Below are positions 1 through 7,681 of a DNA stretch of 64,000 nt, in pieces. A program made the translations under genes and the position numbers. The notes below the pieces were generated by a model. It saw only the letters and a program-made list of their open reading frames with translations. It had not been told where the DNA came from and did no database searches. How positions within the stretch are numbered: position 1 is the first letter of the stretch; every line of letters starts with the position of its first letter. The stretch comes from Rhodocyclaceae bacterium (GTDB taxonomy: Bacteria > Pseudomonadota > Gammaproteobacteria > Burkholderiales > Rhodocyclaceae): contig JAVBYI010000008.1 of the NCBI GenBank assembly GCA_030824115.1, forward strand, positions 310,001 through 374,000, written 5' to 3'.

Positions 1-93
1 ACCACAGCGGTTGGCCCCTTGATGCGGCGTCATCTGGAGCCGCTGTTTGCGCCTATCATCGGGCACCTGAAAACATTGAGAGGCGCAACATGA
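1..93 (+). CDS. C-terminal end of an upstream protein (partial)
   Basis: The first frame is open from base 1 and ends at a TGA at 91-93, giving 30 residues that finish ...GHLKTLRGAT. The stop overlaps the ATG of the next gene at 90 (ATGA), the arrangement expected of consecutive genes in an operon. The beginning lies outside the window and the fragment is too short to assign a family. A chance open frame of this length is possible; the ATGA overlap is the main support. Confidence 0.5.
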   Translation, partial: TTAVGPLMRRHLEPLFAPIIGHLKTLRGAT

Positions 94-347
94 AGGGTGG
101 GGTTTATCTCGATGCGGAAGCGCCCAGTCTGGTCAAGGCGCATTTCGCGCTGGTGCATGCCACGCCGGCAACCCGCGCCAAGCGCAAGCGCTTTCCTGAC
201 AACGTCGTCGAGCCGGTGGCGTCAGCCGAGGAAGCATTGGCCCGCGAGGATGCGGCGCAGAACCTGCACGCCGCCGAGGTCATGGGACCGTCGCGCTCGT
301 CCGAAGGCATACATCTTTACTATCTGGTACGGTGGCTGAGTGAATAA
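90..347 (+). CDS. small conserved-looking hypothetical protein (85 aa)
   Basis: An 85-residue protein with a basic patch (RAKRKRF, about residues 30-36) followed by an acidic, alanine-rich helix. No signal peptide, membrane segment or known motif is recognised. It overlaps the upstream partial gene by an ATGA and the following S24 peptidase by 8 nt, so the three are probably translationally coupled. A shorter overlapping frame on the same strand is a shadow. Function unknown. Confidence 0.6.
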   Translation: MKGGVYLDAEAPSLVKAHFALVHATPATRAKRKRFPDNVVEPVASAEEALAREDAAQNLHAAEVMGPSRSSEGIHLYYLVRWLSE

Positions 348-723
348 AAAACCTTTTCCCATTCCCGTGGTGCCCGCCGGGCCGGAGTCTGATCCGGCGC
401 TGGATGCCTGCAGCGGCGCCGAGTCCTTTGCCCTGATGGTGCTCGGCGACAGCATGGAGCCGGAGTTCGTCGAAGGCGACATCATCATCATCGAGCCGGA
501 AGGGCTGGCCACCGATGGTTCCTATGTCATGGCCTGGCTCGCCGACGAGTGGATTTTCCGTCAGCTGAAAAAAAACGAAAGCAACAGTGGGGGCTGGAAA
601 TTGCAGCCGCTCAACCCCAAGTACCCCACAGCCGACATCCCCGACCTGTCGGGCATCAAGGGCGTCATCATCCAGAAATCCAAACCCGGCCGGCGCAAGG
701 CGGCCAAACGCTACGTGGACTAA
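340..723 (+). CDS. stand-alone S24 (LexA-like) peptidase domain protein
   Basis: A 127-residue protein starting at a GTG that overlaps the previous stop. The motif GDSMEPEF with Ser38, followed by EGDIIIIEP and a lysine pair at 77-78, matches the Ser-Lys dyad spacing of the LexA/UmuD/signal-peptidase fold. LexA and phage repressors carry an N-terminal helix-turn-helix, which is absent here; there are only about 30 residues before the catalytic serine. No umuC follows, so it is unlikely to be a simple UmuD. It sits in a tight operon with proteins of unknown function. Whether it cleaves itself or a partner cannot be told from sequence. Confidence 0.8.
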   Translation: MNKKPFPIPVVPAGPESDPALDACSGAESFALMVLGDSMEPEFVEGDIIIIEPEGLATDGSYVMAWLADEWIFRQLKKNESNSGGWKLQPLNPKYPTADIPDLSGIKGVIIQKSKPGRRKAAKRYVD

Positions 724-726
724 ATC

Positions 727-957
727 ATGCCGTATTACATCTACCGCATCACCCAGCTTGGCCCGGTGAAAAATCTCGAAAAGCTCACCCAGTTTGACGT
801 CTTCAAGGAGGCTTCCGCCAAGGCCAAGGAACTACGCAAAGAGAATGATCTGACCCAATGCAAAATCCAGGTGATGTTCGGCGAGAACGAACTGCAGGCT
901 GAAGAAGCGCTCCATACCGTGCGCGAGGCCGAACCGCTGACCGGCGACGACTGGTAA
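727..957 (+). CDS. small hypothetical protein (76 aa)
   Basis: A 76-residue soluble protein starting MPYYIYRI, with a lysine/glutamate-rich central helix (about residues 27-40) and an acidic C-terminus ending TGDDW. It begins 3 nt after the S24 peptidase stop, so co-expression is likely. The compact beta-then-helix layout and lack of signal peptide suggest a small cytoplasmic protein. I do not recognise a characterised family. Confidence 0.7.
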   Translation: MPYYIYRITQLGPVKNLEKLTQFDVFKEASAKAKELRKENDLTQCKIQVMFGENELQAEEALHTVREAEPLTGDDW

Positions 958-972
958 GCACGGAGTCTGGCG

Positions 973-1419
973 ATGGACGAGAGCAGCTACCATCTCACCC
1001 GCCAGCAAATCAATCCGCTGCCCTGCGTCTTTGAAAAGGCGCTGCTGTGCCAGGCCGCAGTGTGCGAAGCCGCGCGCCGCCTCTCGCTGGCCGAGCGCGA
1101 AATGGTGGCCTGCAGCGAACCGCTGGCCCGCGCCGCCTGCGGCAACCTGCTGCAACTGCTGCGGGTAAATTCCAGCTTCGCGCTGAAGGTCAAGGATACC
1201 CAGCGCATCCTGCCGCATGCGATGACGATGAAAATCCAGTGTGGCGGTCTGACCGGTCTCAAGGAACTGCTCGATGACGAAGCGCATGCGCCGGATGTAC
1301 TGAAACTTGTTCGTCTGGCGCAGGCCGAGTTTGGTGCCCTCGAAGATTTGCCGTTTTCGCGCATCGTCCAAGGCGTGGCCCACTGGCAGATTCGGCGCCG
1401 CCGCCCGCTCAAAGAATGA
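973..1419 (+). CDS. hypothetical protein (148 aa)
   Basis: A 148-residue, largely helical soluble protein with several cysteines (CVFEKALLCQAAVC region, about residues 17-31; later C49, C56). The spacing does not match a standard Fe-S or zinc motif. It lies 15 nt after the preceding gene, and its stop overlaps the next start as ATGA, so it belongs to the same operon. Function unknown; a role linked to the S24 peptidase is only a guess from context. Confidence 0.7.
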   Translation: MDESSYHLTRQQINPLPCVFEKALLCQAAVCEAARRLSLAEREMVACSEPLARAACGNLLQLLRVNSSFALKVKDTQRILPHAMTMKIQCGGLTGLKELLDDEAHAPDVLKLVRLAQAEFGALEDLPFSRIVQGVAHWQIRRRRPLKE

Positions 1420-2447
1420 TTCCCCAGTTCGACCGGCTGGTTGCCGCCGTCCAGCGCAATTGCCACATCGCCGATGCCCGTCATGCGCGCGACATGACGC
1501 TGTGCACCTACCTGCTGGAGATGCGCGAGTTCTATCGCTGGGAAGCCGGCATTCCCCTCGGCGACCCGCTGGCGCGGCCCGAGGTCGGCACCTGGCTCAA
1601 CGAGCGCGAGCGCCTGTGGGAGACCCTGGGCGAGGCGGACTTCAGCCCCGTGCCGCTGGCCGATACGGTATTCGAACCATTTGCTGCCGCCCAGATCAAC
1701 GACATCCTGGTGCCGCATGGCCTCGTCTATGGGGCCGGCATTGGCCGTTTCGGCAAGCCCCACTTCTTCCTTGGCAAGCTGGCCTCTCAGGAAAATGAGA
1801 GCGGGCTGACGGTGCTGGTCTGCGAATGTGAATATGCGCGCGATCTCACCACCATGCCGGCGGCCCTGCAGGGACAGACGGTGATCGTTCGGCGCGAGGC
1901 GCTGCGCCAGTGGTTGTGGGAAAAGGTCGATGCCTGGAACGTCAAGAAGACGGCCGGCGCCTTTGCCCTGGCCTTGCACAGCCACGGCTATGCCGACGAT
2001 CCGCTGGGCGCTCTTGAGCGCATGACCGATGCGGAAACCGCCACCCTGATCCTGCATGAGCGCGGCGAACATGCGGCGGGCCGGCTGCTGGGCATGGTCT
2101 GGGAAGAGCGCCTCGCCTGTTCGCGCCAGCGCCGGGCCGAAATCCTCATGCGCGCGGTGCGCGACAACCTCGCCGATTGTCTGGTGACTTTGCCGACACT
2201 GATCGAGCGCGAGGCCTGGCCCTCACTGTGGTTTTGGTTCTCCAACTTTGACGGCATGCGGCGCGAACTTTGGCCGGCGCTGGCGGTATTCGATTATGCA
2301 AATGTCGGCGTTGGCAAGACGGCACTGATCGAGAAGGTGCAGCGTGGCGCCATCCACTGGGAGGCGCTTGCCCGTCACCTGCTGGCGGCGGACGAAGCCG
2401 CCGTCGCCGCACTCTCGCACGACACGGCGGCGCTGGCCTTGGCATAA
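1416..2447 (+). CDS. conserved hypothetical protein (343 aa), possibly Sfum_1244-like
   Basis: A 343-residue soluble protein, tryptophan- and arginine-rich, without signal peptide or membrane segments. It has a conserved-looking N-terminal part (MIPQFDRLVAAVQRNC..., EMREFYRWE) and a helical C-terminal part. It resembles what I recall of the Sfum_1244 family of uncharacterised proteins; that is weak recall, not a search. It overlaps the 973-1419 gene by 4 nt and ends 7 nt before the hydroxypyruvate isomerase start. A long antisense frame across 987-2072 is judged a GC-rich shadow. Confidence 0.7.
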   Translation: MIPQFDRLVAAVQRNCHIADARHARDMTLCTYLLEMREFYRWEAGIPLGDPLARPEVGTWLNERERLWETLGEADFSPVPLADTVFEPFAAAQINDILVPHGLVYGAGIGRFGKPHFFLGKLASQENESGLTVLVCECEYARDLTTMPAALQGQTVIVRREALRQWLWEKVDAWNVKKTAGAFALALHSHGYADDPLGALERMTDAETATLILHERGEHAAGRLLGMVWEERLACSRQRRAEILMRAVRDNLADCLVTLPTLIEREAWPSLWFWFSNFDGMRRELWPALAVFDYANVGVGKTALIEKVQRGAIHWEALARHLLAADEAAVAALSHDTAALALA

Positions 2448-2454
2448 TCCGGCC

Positions 2455-3231
2455 ATGCCACTCCAATTCTCTGCCAACCTGTCTTTCCTGTTCGCCGAAC
2501 AGGACTTTCTCGACCGCTTCGGTGCCGCCGCACAGGCCGGCTTCAAGGGCGTCGAATTCCATTTCCCCTACGAACACGACAAGGCCGTGCTGGCCGAAGT
2601 CGGGTTGACCTCGGGCGTCGAAGTCGTCCTGTTCAATCTTCCAGCCGGCAACTGGGCCGGCGGCGAGCGCGGCCTTGCCTGCCTGCCCGAACGCAAGGCC
2701 GAATTTCAGGACGGCGTCGGCCGTGCCATCGAATACGCCGAAGCACTCGGCTGTACGCGCCTCAACTGTCTGGCCGGCATTCCCACGACCGCGCAAGGCA
2801 AGGCCATCGACACGCTGATCGACAACCTCAAGTTCGCCGCCGCCGTGACGCAGCGTGCCGGCATCCGCCTGACCATGGAGCCGCTCAACACGCGCGATAC
2901 GCCCGGCTTCCTGATCTCCGACACCACGCAGGCCATGCAGGTGATCGATGCCGTCGGCAGTAAAAACCTCTTCTTGCAATACGACGTCTATCACGCGCAG
3001 ATCATGGAAGGCGACCTGACGCGCACGCTCGAACAGCTACTGCCGCGCATCGGCCACCTCCAGATCGCCGACAACCCCGGCCGCCATGAGCCGGGCACCG
3101 GCGAGATCAACTTCCCCTTCCTCTTTCGTCGTCTCGCAGAACTTGGCTACACCGGCTGGATCGGTTGCGAATACCAGCCGAGCGGCGCGACCGAAGACAG
3201 CTTCGGCTGGTTGGGTGCCGTAGCGCGCTAA
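2455..3231 (+). CDS. hyi: hydroxypyruvate isomerase
   Basis: A 258-residue TIM-barrel protein of the AP-endonuclease-2/xylose-isomerase-like superfamily. It matches Hyi, which interconverts hydroxypyruvate and tartronate semialdehyde. Visible landmarks are the N-terminal FSANLSFLF strand, GFKGVEFHFPY, the metal/substrate loop TMEPLNTRDTPGF (about residues 141-153), YDVYHAQIMEGD, the HLQIADNPGRHEPGTGEIN segment and GWIGCEYQP. The ATG at 2455 is chosen because MPLQFSANLSF is the family-type start; an upstream in-frame start would overlap the preceding gene. Together with glycerate kinase and glcDEF downstream, it indicates a glyoxylate-to-glycerate route. The gcl and glxR genes are not in this window. 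Confidence 0.93.
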   Translation: MPLQFSANLSFLFAEQDFLDRFGAAAQAGFKGVEFHFPYEHDKAVLAEVGLTSGVEVVLFNLPAGNWAGGERGLACLPERKAEFQDGVGRAIEYAEALGCTRLNCLAGIPTTAQGKAIDTLIDNLKFAAAVTQRAGIRLTMEPLNTRDTPGFLISDTTQAMQVIDAVGSKNLFLQYDVYHAQIMEGDLTRTLEQLLPRIGHLQIADNPGRHEPGTGEINFPFLFRRLAELGYTGWIGCEYQPSGATEDSFGWLGAVAR

Positions 3232-3233
3232 AT

Positions 3234-3253
3234 GTCGGCGCCGGGGCGACGGC
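3234..3253 (+). repeat. dispersed 20-nt core repeat, copy 1 (3 mismatches)
   Basis: A diverged copy of the window-wide motif, beginning 3 nt after the hyi stop codon. Core positions 9, 12 and 14 differ from GTCGGCGCTGGCGGGACGGC. The preceding A-tract is reduced. Confidence 0.5.
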
Positions 3254-3318
3254 AGGTGCCCGCAAAACGGGTTTTGATGTCAAACTATGCCATCCCCTGA
3301 CATTCCCTGGAGCGCGCC

Positions 3319-3591
3319 ATGTCCCTCAATGTATCCCTGCCACCCGAGTTGGAAAACCGCGTGCGCCAGCATGTGGAATCCGGCCTCTACAGTTCCGTCA
3401 GTGAAGTCATTCGCGAGGCGTTGCGACTCTTCGAGGCTTATCAGGACGTACAGGCCGCTAACCTGGCCAGCCTGAAAGCGGATATCGCCTTGGGCGTAGC
3501 CGATGTTGCCGCCGGCCGGGTGCGCGAACTGGACATGGGTGAGATCAAGCAGCGTGGTCGGGCGGCCTTGGCGAAGCGGCAGCCGGCATAG
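3319..3591 (+). CDS. parD: ParD-type ribbon-helix-helix antitoxin
   Basis: A 90-residue protein beginning MSLNVSLPPELENRVRQHVE, the typical RHH N-terminus. It continues with GLYSSVSEVIREALRLFE and a charged C-terminal tail that would wrap the toxin. Its stop TAG overlaps the GTG start of the ParE-like gene by 1 nt, the usual antitoxin-toxin coupling. As in the family, it should bind and neutralise the toxin and repress its own promoter. The pair is inserted between hyi and the glycerate kinase gene. Confidence 0.9.
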   Translation: MSLNVSLPPELENRVRQHVESGLYSSVSEVIREALRLFEAYQDVQAANLASLKADIALGVADVAAGRVRELDMGEIKQRGRAALAKRQPA

Positions 3592-3896
3592 TGGGAAAAG
3601 TGCGGCATTCCGCGAGCGCGGAAAACGACTTGCTGGAGGCTTGGCTATATGTCGCCGAGGAAAGCATCGGCGCGGCCGACCGCCTCCTCGATCGGATCGA
3701 CGCCGAAGCGCGCACGCTGCTTCAGCAGCCAAAAATGGGCCGTGCACGCGACGAACTGGCCGTCGGCCTGCGCAGTTGGCCGACGTCGACGCCCTACATT
3801 CTGTTTTACTTCGCGGATACCGACGGAATCATGATCGCGCGCGTTCTGCACCATGCGCGGGATGTGCCGGCGATAGGGGATTGGCCGGCGCATTGA
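3591..3896 (+). CDS. parE: ParE/RelE-superfamily toxin
   Basis: A 101-residue protein with a GTG start inside the parD stop (TAGTG). It has the ParE pattern: N-terminal SASAENDLLEAWLYVAEES, GAADRLLDRIDAEARTLLQQPKMGR, then a beta-rich C-terminus (GLRSWPTSTPYILFYF, VLHHARDV). ParE toxins generally poison DNA gyrase, whereas RelE relatives cut mRNA; sequence alone does not separate these here. It is complete and apparently intact. It converges on the DinB-like gene. Confidence 0.9.
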   Translation: MGKVRHSASAENDLLEAWLYVAEESIGAADRLLDRIDAEARTLLQQPKMGRARDELAVGLRSWPTSTPYILFYFADTDGIMIARVLHHARDVPAIGDWPAH

Positions 3897-3906
3897 ACGG
3901 CGGTAA

Positions 3907-4518
3907 CTATGCCGTACGCAAGCCGGCGATGATCCGCTCCATCTGGCGGCGGTGAATCTGCTGGTGAATGGCGCCTAGGCAAACCCAACGCTGCGGCGTC
4001 AATGCGCCGAACCAGGGATGGGGCGCGGTATGCCGCGCTGCGCGGTCGCCCACCCGGTGCGTCACCTTGTCCGTGTAACTCTCCAGAAACGCCCGATATG
4101 CAGAGACGATGTCGCTGTCTTTGCTGCCCTGCGGCTTCACCGCCGCGATATCCGCCTTCACCGAAATCGCCTGTCCTTGCGTCAGCTCGACGACCCCGGT
4201 TGAAATTCTGGAACCGACCTCGATCAAATGCTCCAGCACCATCGCCGCCGACCAGTAGCGCGAACTGTCCTCGATGCCCATCGGCGCGCGGATTAAAACG
4301 CGGGTCTGCAATGCCTCGGGCGCAAGGGATTGCGCCGCCGCCGCCACGCGTTCGCCCTCCTGCAAGAACAGCCCGAGCGCCTTGTCCCATGAAGTCATCC
4401 GGCAAAACGCGGGAAACAACACATGACGCAGAGCGAACGCCTGCAAGCGCGGCAGCCCGGCACCGGGCGCCGCCAGATTTGCCTGCGGGGAGGCATTCGA
4501 ATCAGGCTTGTCCGTCAT
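3907..4518 (-). CDS. DinB-like metal-binding four-helix protein
   Basis: A 203-residue cytoplasmic protein. The segments SSRYWSAAMVLEHLIEVG and HPWFGALTPQRW...AIHQQIHRRQ give spaced histidines typical of the DinB/YfiT superfamily, whose members bind a divalent metal. Some act in bacillithiol or mycothiol chemistry; many are uncharacterised. The ATG at 4518 is preferred; a TTG at 4536 would add six residues. It lies just 3' of the ParDE pair in convergent orientation and 42 nt downstream of the OLD nuclease gene, so it may be co-transcribed with the latter. Substrate unknown. Confidence 0.7.
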   Translation of the reverse strand: MTDKPDSNASPQANLAAPGAGLPRLQAFALRHVLFPAFCRMTSWDKALGLFLQEGERVAAAAQSLAPEALQTRVLIRAPMGIEDSSRYWSAAMVLEHLIEVGSRISTGVVELTQGQAISVKADIAAVKPQGSKDSDIVSAYRAFLESYTDKVTHRVGDRAARHTAPHPWFGALTPQRWVCLGAIHQQIHRRQMERIIAGLRTA

Positions 4519-4560
4519 GAGATTCTTCGGTATCAACGTTCAAGCTCAAGGGAACGCCGT

Positions 4561-6276
4561 TTACGGCGCGTCCCTTGGGTCGCTTTGTTGGGCATTGAGT
4601 CGTGTATTGACCAAGCGCACTATCTTGGAGAGTTCTTTCAACTCTTCTTTGCTGTGATCCGTTTTCGATTTGAATTCACTGAGGTAGAGTTTCTTTAGTG
4701 CATCCTTTGCCTTTCGTCGGTCTGCGTTATCTCTGCTACCAAGCTTCATCACTAAATCGGTTTCACGTCCGTTCACAGCTGATAGAACGCTTTGTGGGAG
4801 CAAGCCTTCGATGCAGTCCTTTCCAGGTTGATCTACTCCCAGGCCAGCGAAATCAGAGTTTTCAGTCAGTCCAACACGCGTAAGCGCTGTCCTTGCTTCC
4901 GTCGCCGCATCCAAGTCATAAGTCACGAAGACTCTGTCGAATTTCCGCAACACGAATTGAATAAGCAATGTATTTTTTAGAGTGTCCTTGCCTCCATATG
5001 GAACCACCTCAATAGCAGAGGACAATTGATCGCAAGCCAATGAATGTTTCTGTAGGAACTGAAAATATTCTTGGTCAATAGGCCCCTCAACCAATAGCAC
5101 CTTTGACTGGTCGGCTGAGAAAAGCAGTTTCAAGTTCGTGAACTCTTGCGAACCGATTCCAAGGTGGTCCGCAAAAGGAGCCATCCAGTTGTCCCCAGAT
5201 GTATCCACCCGGACAGTTTCAAAAGTCTTTCCTCGCTTGGTCTCTCGCGCCAAGAGGATGTTCGATATGCCCTCCTCTTGATTCAGCATGTGCGGACTAT
5301 GCGTGGTTACCACGATCTGAATACCCAACTCCTCCGACAGGTGACGCAGCATGCGCCCAAATTCGGCTTGGGCGGACGGATGCAAGAAGCTCTCAGGTTC
5401 TTCTATGACAACAACCGGCGTAATCTTGTCATCTGGCGACCCCGTAGTCTTGATGCGATTGGCCTGAAGTATCGCCATGAGGATATGTGTGCGATTCTGT
5501 GTTCCACTTCCCCAATCGCTAAGAGGAACCTCAACATTCTTGTCTTTGAGATTTATGCCTAGGGGCATTTCTCGTGCGGCAAAGCCCTCTAAGGGGGATA
5601 CTTCTACATCGTATTTTTCCGTAAGTCTCCCGAGAATATTACTTAAACCCTCGGTGTGATCCTTTGCCAATTTTTTTAGTCGGCGCTCAATATGCTTACC
5701 GGCTTCATCTAGGGCCTTTCGTTCCTCTGCGGACATCACGAACTCGTAAAACATACGCCGCCGCCCCCGCCCAAAGAAGAACTCATCGTGCCGGGTCGTG
5801 GAGTTGTATAGAAATAGGAGACTCGAATCCTTGATTCTCTTATCAATCTCTTTTGCAGCTTTGTCATCAACCTTGTCGCCATCGACCGCGACCGAGATCG
5901 TGATGTCATCATTACTTGAAACGGAATAGCCAACGCAGAGCGTTACTGCAGGTTTTTCGATTTTCTTTGTGGCAATTTTCTCAATGAATGAAATGAGGGC
6001 GGGATCTTCTAACCTTGTAATTTCGAGCGTAAACGAGGCCAAGATCGGCTCACTATCCTTGACCCATTGCGTCTTGTCATCTTTGTAGTCAAGACCACTC
6101 TCATCAACCTGCCATGGGTACCGAGTTCGTACTCGAAACAGGGCAGACAGGAGACGAATCACGCACGACTTACCTGCATTGTTTCTTCCAGAAATAGTGC
6201 AGTAGTTATTCGCGAAAGTAAGAGTCAAGTCGTGCAACGTTCGATAGTTCTTTGTCGTGATCGTTTTTAGGCGCAT
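4561..6276 (-). CDS. OLD-family ATP-dependent nuclease (AAA ATPase + TOPRIM)
   Basis: A 571-residue protein with an SMC/ABC-type ATPase and a C-terminal TOPRIM domain. Walker A is GRNNAGKS (30-37), the signature motif LSDWGSGTQ (252-260), Walker B VVVIEEPE (288-295) and the H-loop THSPH (325-329). The TOPRIM acidic residues appear in KVLLVEGPID (E397) and VTYDLDAA (D454, D456). No UvrD-like helicase (GajB-type partner) or second TOPRIM gene is next to it, so it resembles a single-gene (class 1) OLD protein. Family members can act in phage defence. The coding sequence is clearly AT-richer than its neighbours and uses codons rare around it, which suggests horizontal transfer between hyi and the glycerate kinase gene. 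Confidence 0.88.
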   Translation of the reverse strand: MRLKTITTKNYRTLHDLTLTFANNYCTISGRNNAGKSCVIRLLSALFRVRTRYPWQVDESGLDYKDDKTQWVKDSEPILASFTLEITRLEDPALISFIEKIATKKIEKPAVTLCVGYSVSSNDDITISVAVDGDKVDDKAAKEIDKRIKDSSLLFLYNSTTRHDEFFFGRGRRRMFYEFVMSAEERKALDEAGKHIERRLKKLAKDHTEGLSNILGRLTEKYDVEVSPLEGFAAREMPLGINLKDKNVEVPLSDWGSGTQNRTHILMAILQANRIKTTGSPDDKITPVVVIEEPESFLHPSAQAEFGRMLRHLSEELGIQIVVTTHSPHMLNQEEGISNILLARETKRGKTFETVRVDTSGDNWMAPFADHLGIGSQEFTNLKLLFSADQSKVLLVEGPIDQEYFQFLQKHSLACDQLSSAIEVVPYGGKDTLKNTLLIQFVLRKFDRVFVTYDLDAATEARTALTRVGLTENSDFAGLGVDQPGKDCIEGLLPQSVLSAVNGRETDLVMKLGSRDNADRRKAKDALKKLYLSEFKSKTDHSKEELKELSKIVRLVNTRLNAQQSDPRDAP

Positions 6277-6446
6277 TACGTCGTGCTCTCCAATAAATGC
6301 CCAACCATATTCAGGCAGATTCTTTCGTGATCCAAGTTTCCGGTTTCCGCTTATGCGCGAGCGTTCCTGATGGGCGTGGCGCGTTGAAGTGCCGGCTAGG
6401 ATAGCTTTCCGTCATGCCGATGGCAAGTTGCGTTGTGGGTGCGCGT

Positions 6447-6471
6447 GCCGTCCCGCCAGCGCCGACTTTTT
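6447..6471 (-). repeat. dispersed repeat, copy 2 (perfect 25 nt)
   Basis: A perfect minus-strand copy, including the five-A tract (five T on the plus strand). It lies in the 237-nt space between the divergent OLD-nuclease and glycerate kinase genes. That space must also hold the promoters of both genes; I cannot assign them with confidence. Confidence 0.85.
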
Positions 6472-6513
6472 GCGCGGTGAGCGGTGGTGAATGCGCGCAG
6501 GTATAGTGCGGCG

Positions 6514-7674
6514 ATGCTCGATTCCCGCGACTTTCTTCGGCGTTTGTTCGACGCGGCGCTGGCCGCCGCTGATCCGGCGCGCTGCGTGCCGTTGCATTTG
6601 CCGGACCCGGCGACGGTGAAGGGGCGCATTGTGGTGGTGGGCGCGGGGAAGGCTGCGGCGGCGATGGCGGCTGCGGTTGAAGTTGCTTGGGCGGCGCAGC
6701 TTGATCGCGTGTCGGGGCTGGTGGTGACGCGCTACGGCCACGGGGTTCCGACGCAAAAGATTGCGGTCGTCGAGGCCGCGCATCCGGTGCCGGACGCGGC
6801 GGGGCAGGACGCGGCACGGCGCATTCTTGCGGCGGTGCAGGGGCTGACGGCAGACGATCTGGTGCTGGCGCTGATGTCGGGCGGCGGGTCGGCCTTGCTG
6901 GCGCTGCCGGCGCCGGGCATCACGCTGGTGGAGAAGCAGGCGCGGACGCGCGAGTTGTTGAAGAACGGCGCGTCGATCCACGAAATCAACGCGGCACGCA
7001 AGGCGATGTCGGCCATCAAGGGCGGCAAGCTCGCCGCTGCCGCCATGCCCGCACGGGTGCTGACGCTGGCGATTTCCGATGTGCCCGGCGACGATCCGGC
7101 CACCATCGCCTCGGGCCCGACGGTGCCGGCGCCCGCTGAGCCGGCCTATCCCTTCTGTGAAACCCGCGTGATCGCCACTGCGCAGGATGCTCTGCAAGCT
7201 GCGGGGGACGTGGCGCGGCAGGCCGGGGTGACGCCATTGATCCTCGGCGACCGCATCGAGGGCGAGGCGCGCGAGGTGGCGAAGGCACTGGCGGGCATTG
7301 CGCTGTCGTGCCAGTCGCACGGTCTGCCGCTCAGGCCGCCGTGCGTGCTGCTCTCCGGCGGCGAGACGACGGTGACGGTGAAGGGCAGCGGGCGCGGCGG
7401 CCGCAATGCCGAATTTCTGCTGGCGCTGGCCCTTGCCCTCAAGGCGGCGCCGGGCATCCATGCCCTTGCCTGTGATACCGACGGCATCGACGGTTCGGAA
7501 GACAATGCCGGGGCGTGGGTCGATCCCACGACGCTGACGCGGGGAATGGACGCCAAGGGGCGGCTCATGGACAATGACGCCTACGGATTTTTCGCCGCGC
7601 TGGACGATTTGATCGTGACCGGCCCGACCCGCACCAATGTGAACGACTTTCGCGCAATTCTTGTTGAAAACTGA
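6514..7674 (+). CDS. gckA: glycerate 2-kinase / TtuD-type hydroxypyruvate reductase-annotated protein (MOFRL family)
   Basis: A 386-residue DUF4147/MOFRL protein. The N-terminal domain has VVVGAGKAAAAMA (about residues 40-52), DLVLALMSGGGSALL and INAARKAMSAIKGGKLA. The C-terminal MOFRL domain contains LLSGGETTVTVKGSGRGGRNAEFLLA and CDTDGIDGSEDNAGAW, ending DLIVTGPTRTNVNDF. Such proteins phosphorylate glycerate to 2-phosphoglycerate; older annotation calls them TtuD hydroxypyruvate reductase. The ATG at 6514 (MLDSRDFLRRLF) is the family-like start; a GTG at 6484 is less likely. It ends 7 nt before glcD, linking glycerate salvage to glycolate oxidation. Confidence 0.92.
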   Translation: MLDSRDFLRRLFDAALAAADPARCVPLHLPDPATVKGRIVVVGAGKAAAAMAAAVEVAWAAQLDRVSGLVVTRYGHGVPTQKIAVVEAAHPVPDAAGQDAARRILAAVQGLTADDLVLALMSGGGSALLALPAPGITLVEKQARTRELLKNGASIHEINAARKAMSAIKGGKLAAAAMPARVLTLAISDVPGDDPATIASGPTVPAPAEPAYPFCETRVIATAQDALQAAGDVARQAGVTPLILGDRIEGEAREVAKALAGIALSCQSHGLPLRPPCVLLSGGETTVTVKGSGRGGRNAEFLLALALALKAAPGIHALACDTDGIDGSEDNAGAWVDPTTLTRGMDAKGRLMDNDAYGFFAALDDLIVTGPTRTNVNDFRAILVEN

Positions 7675-7681
7675 GATCACC

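Noticed and set aside
987..2072. Long minus-strand open frame of 361 codons
   Set aside because: It lies opposite two well-packed plus-strand genes and translates to a low-complexity Arg/Gln/Ala protein, typical of antisense frames in GC-rich DNA.
3319..3896. ParDE as part of a prophage
   Set aside because: No phage structural, integrase or lysis genes are near; a small acquired islet is the simpler view.
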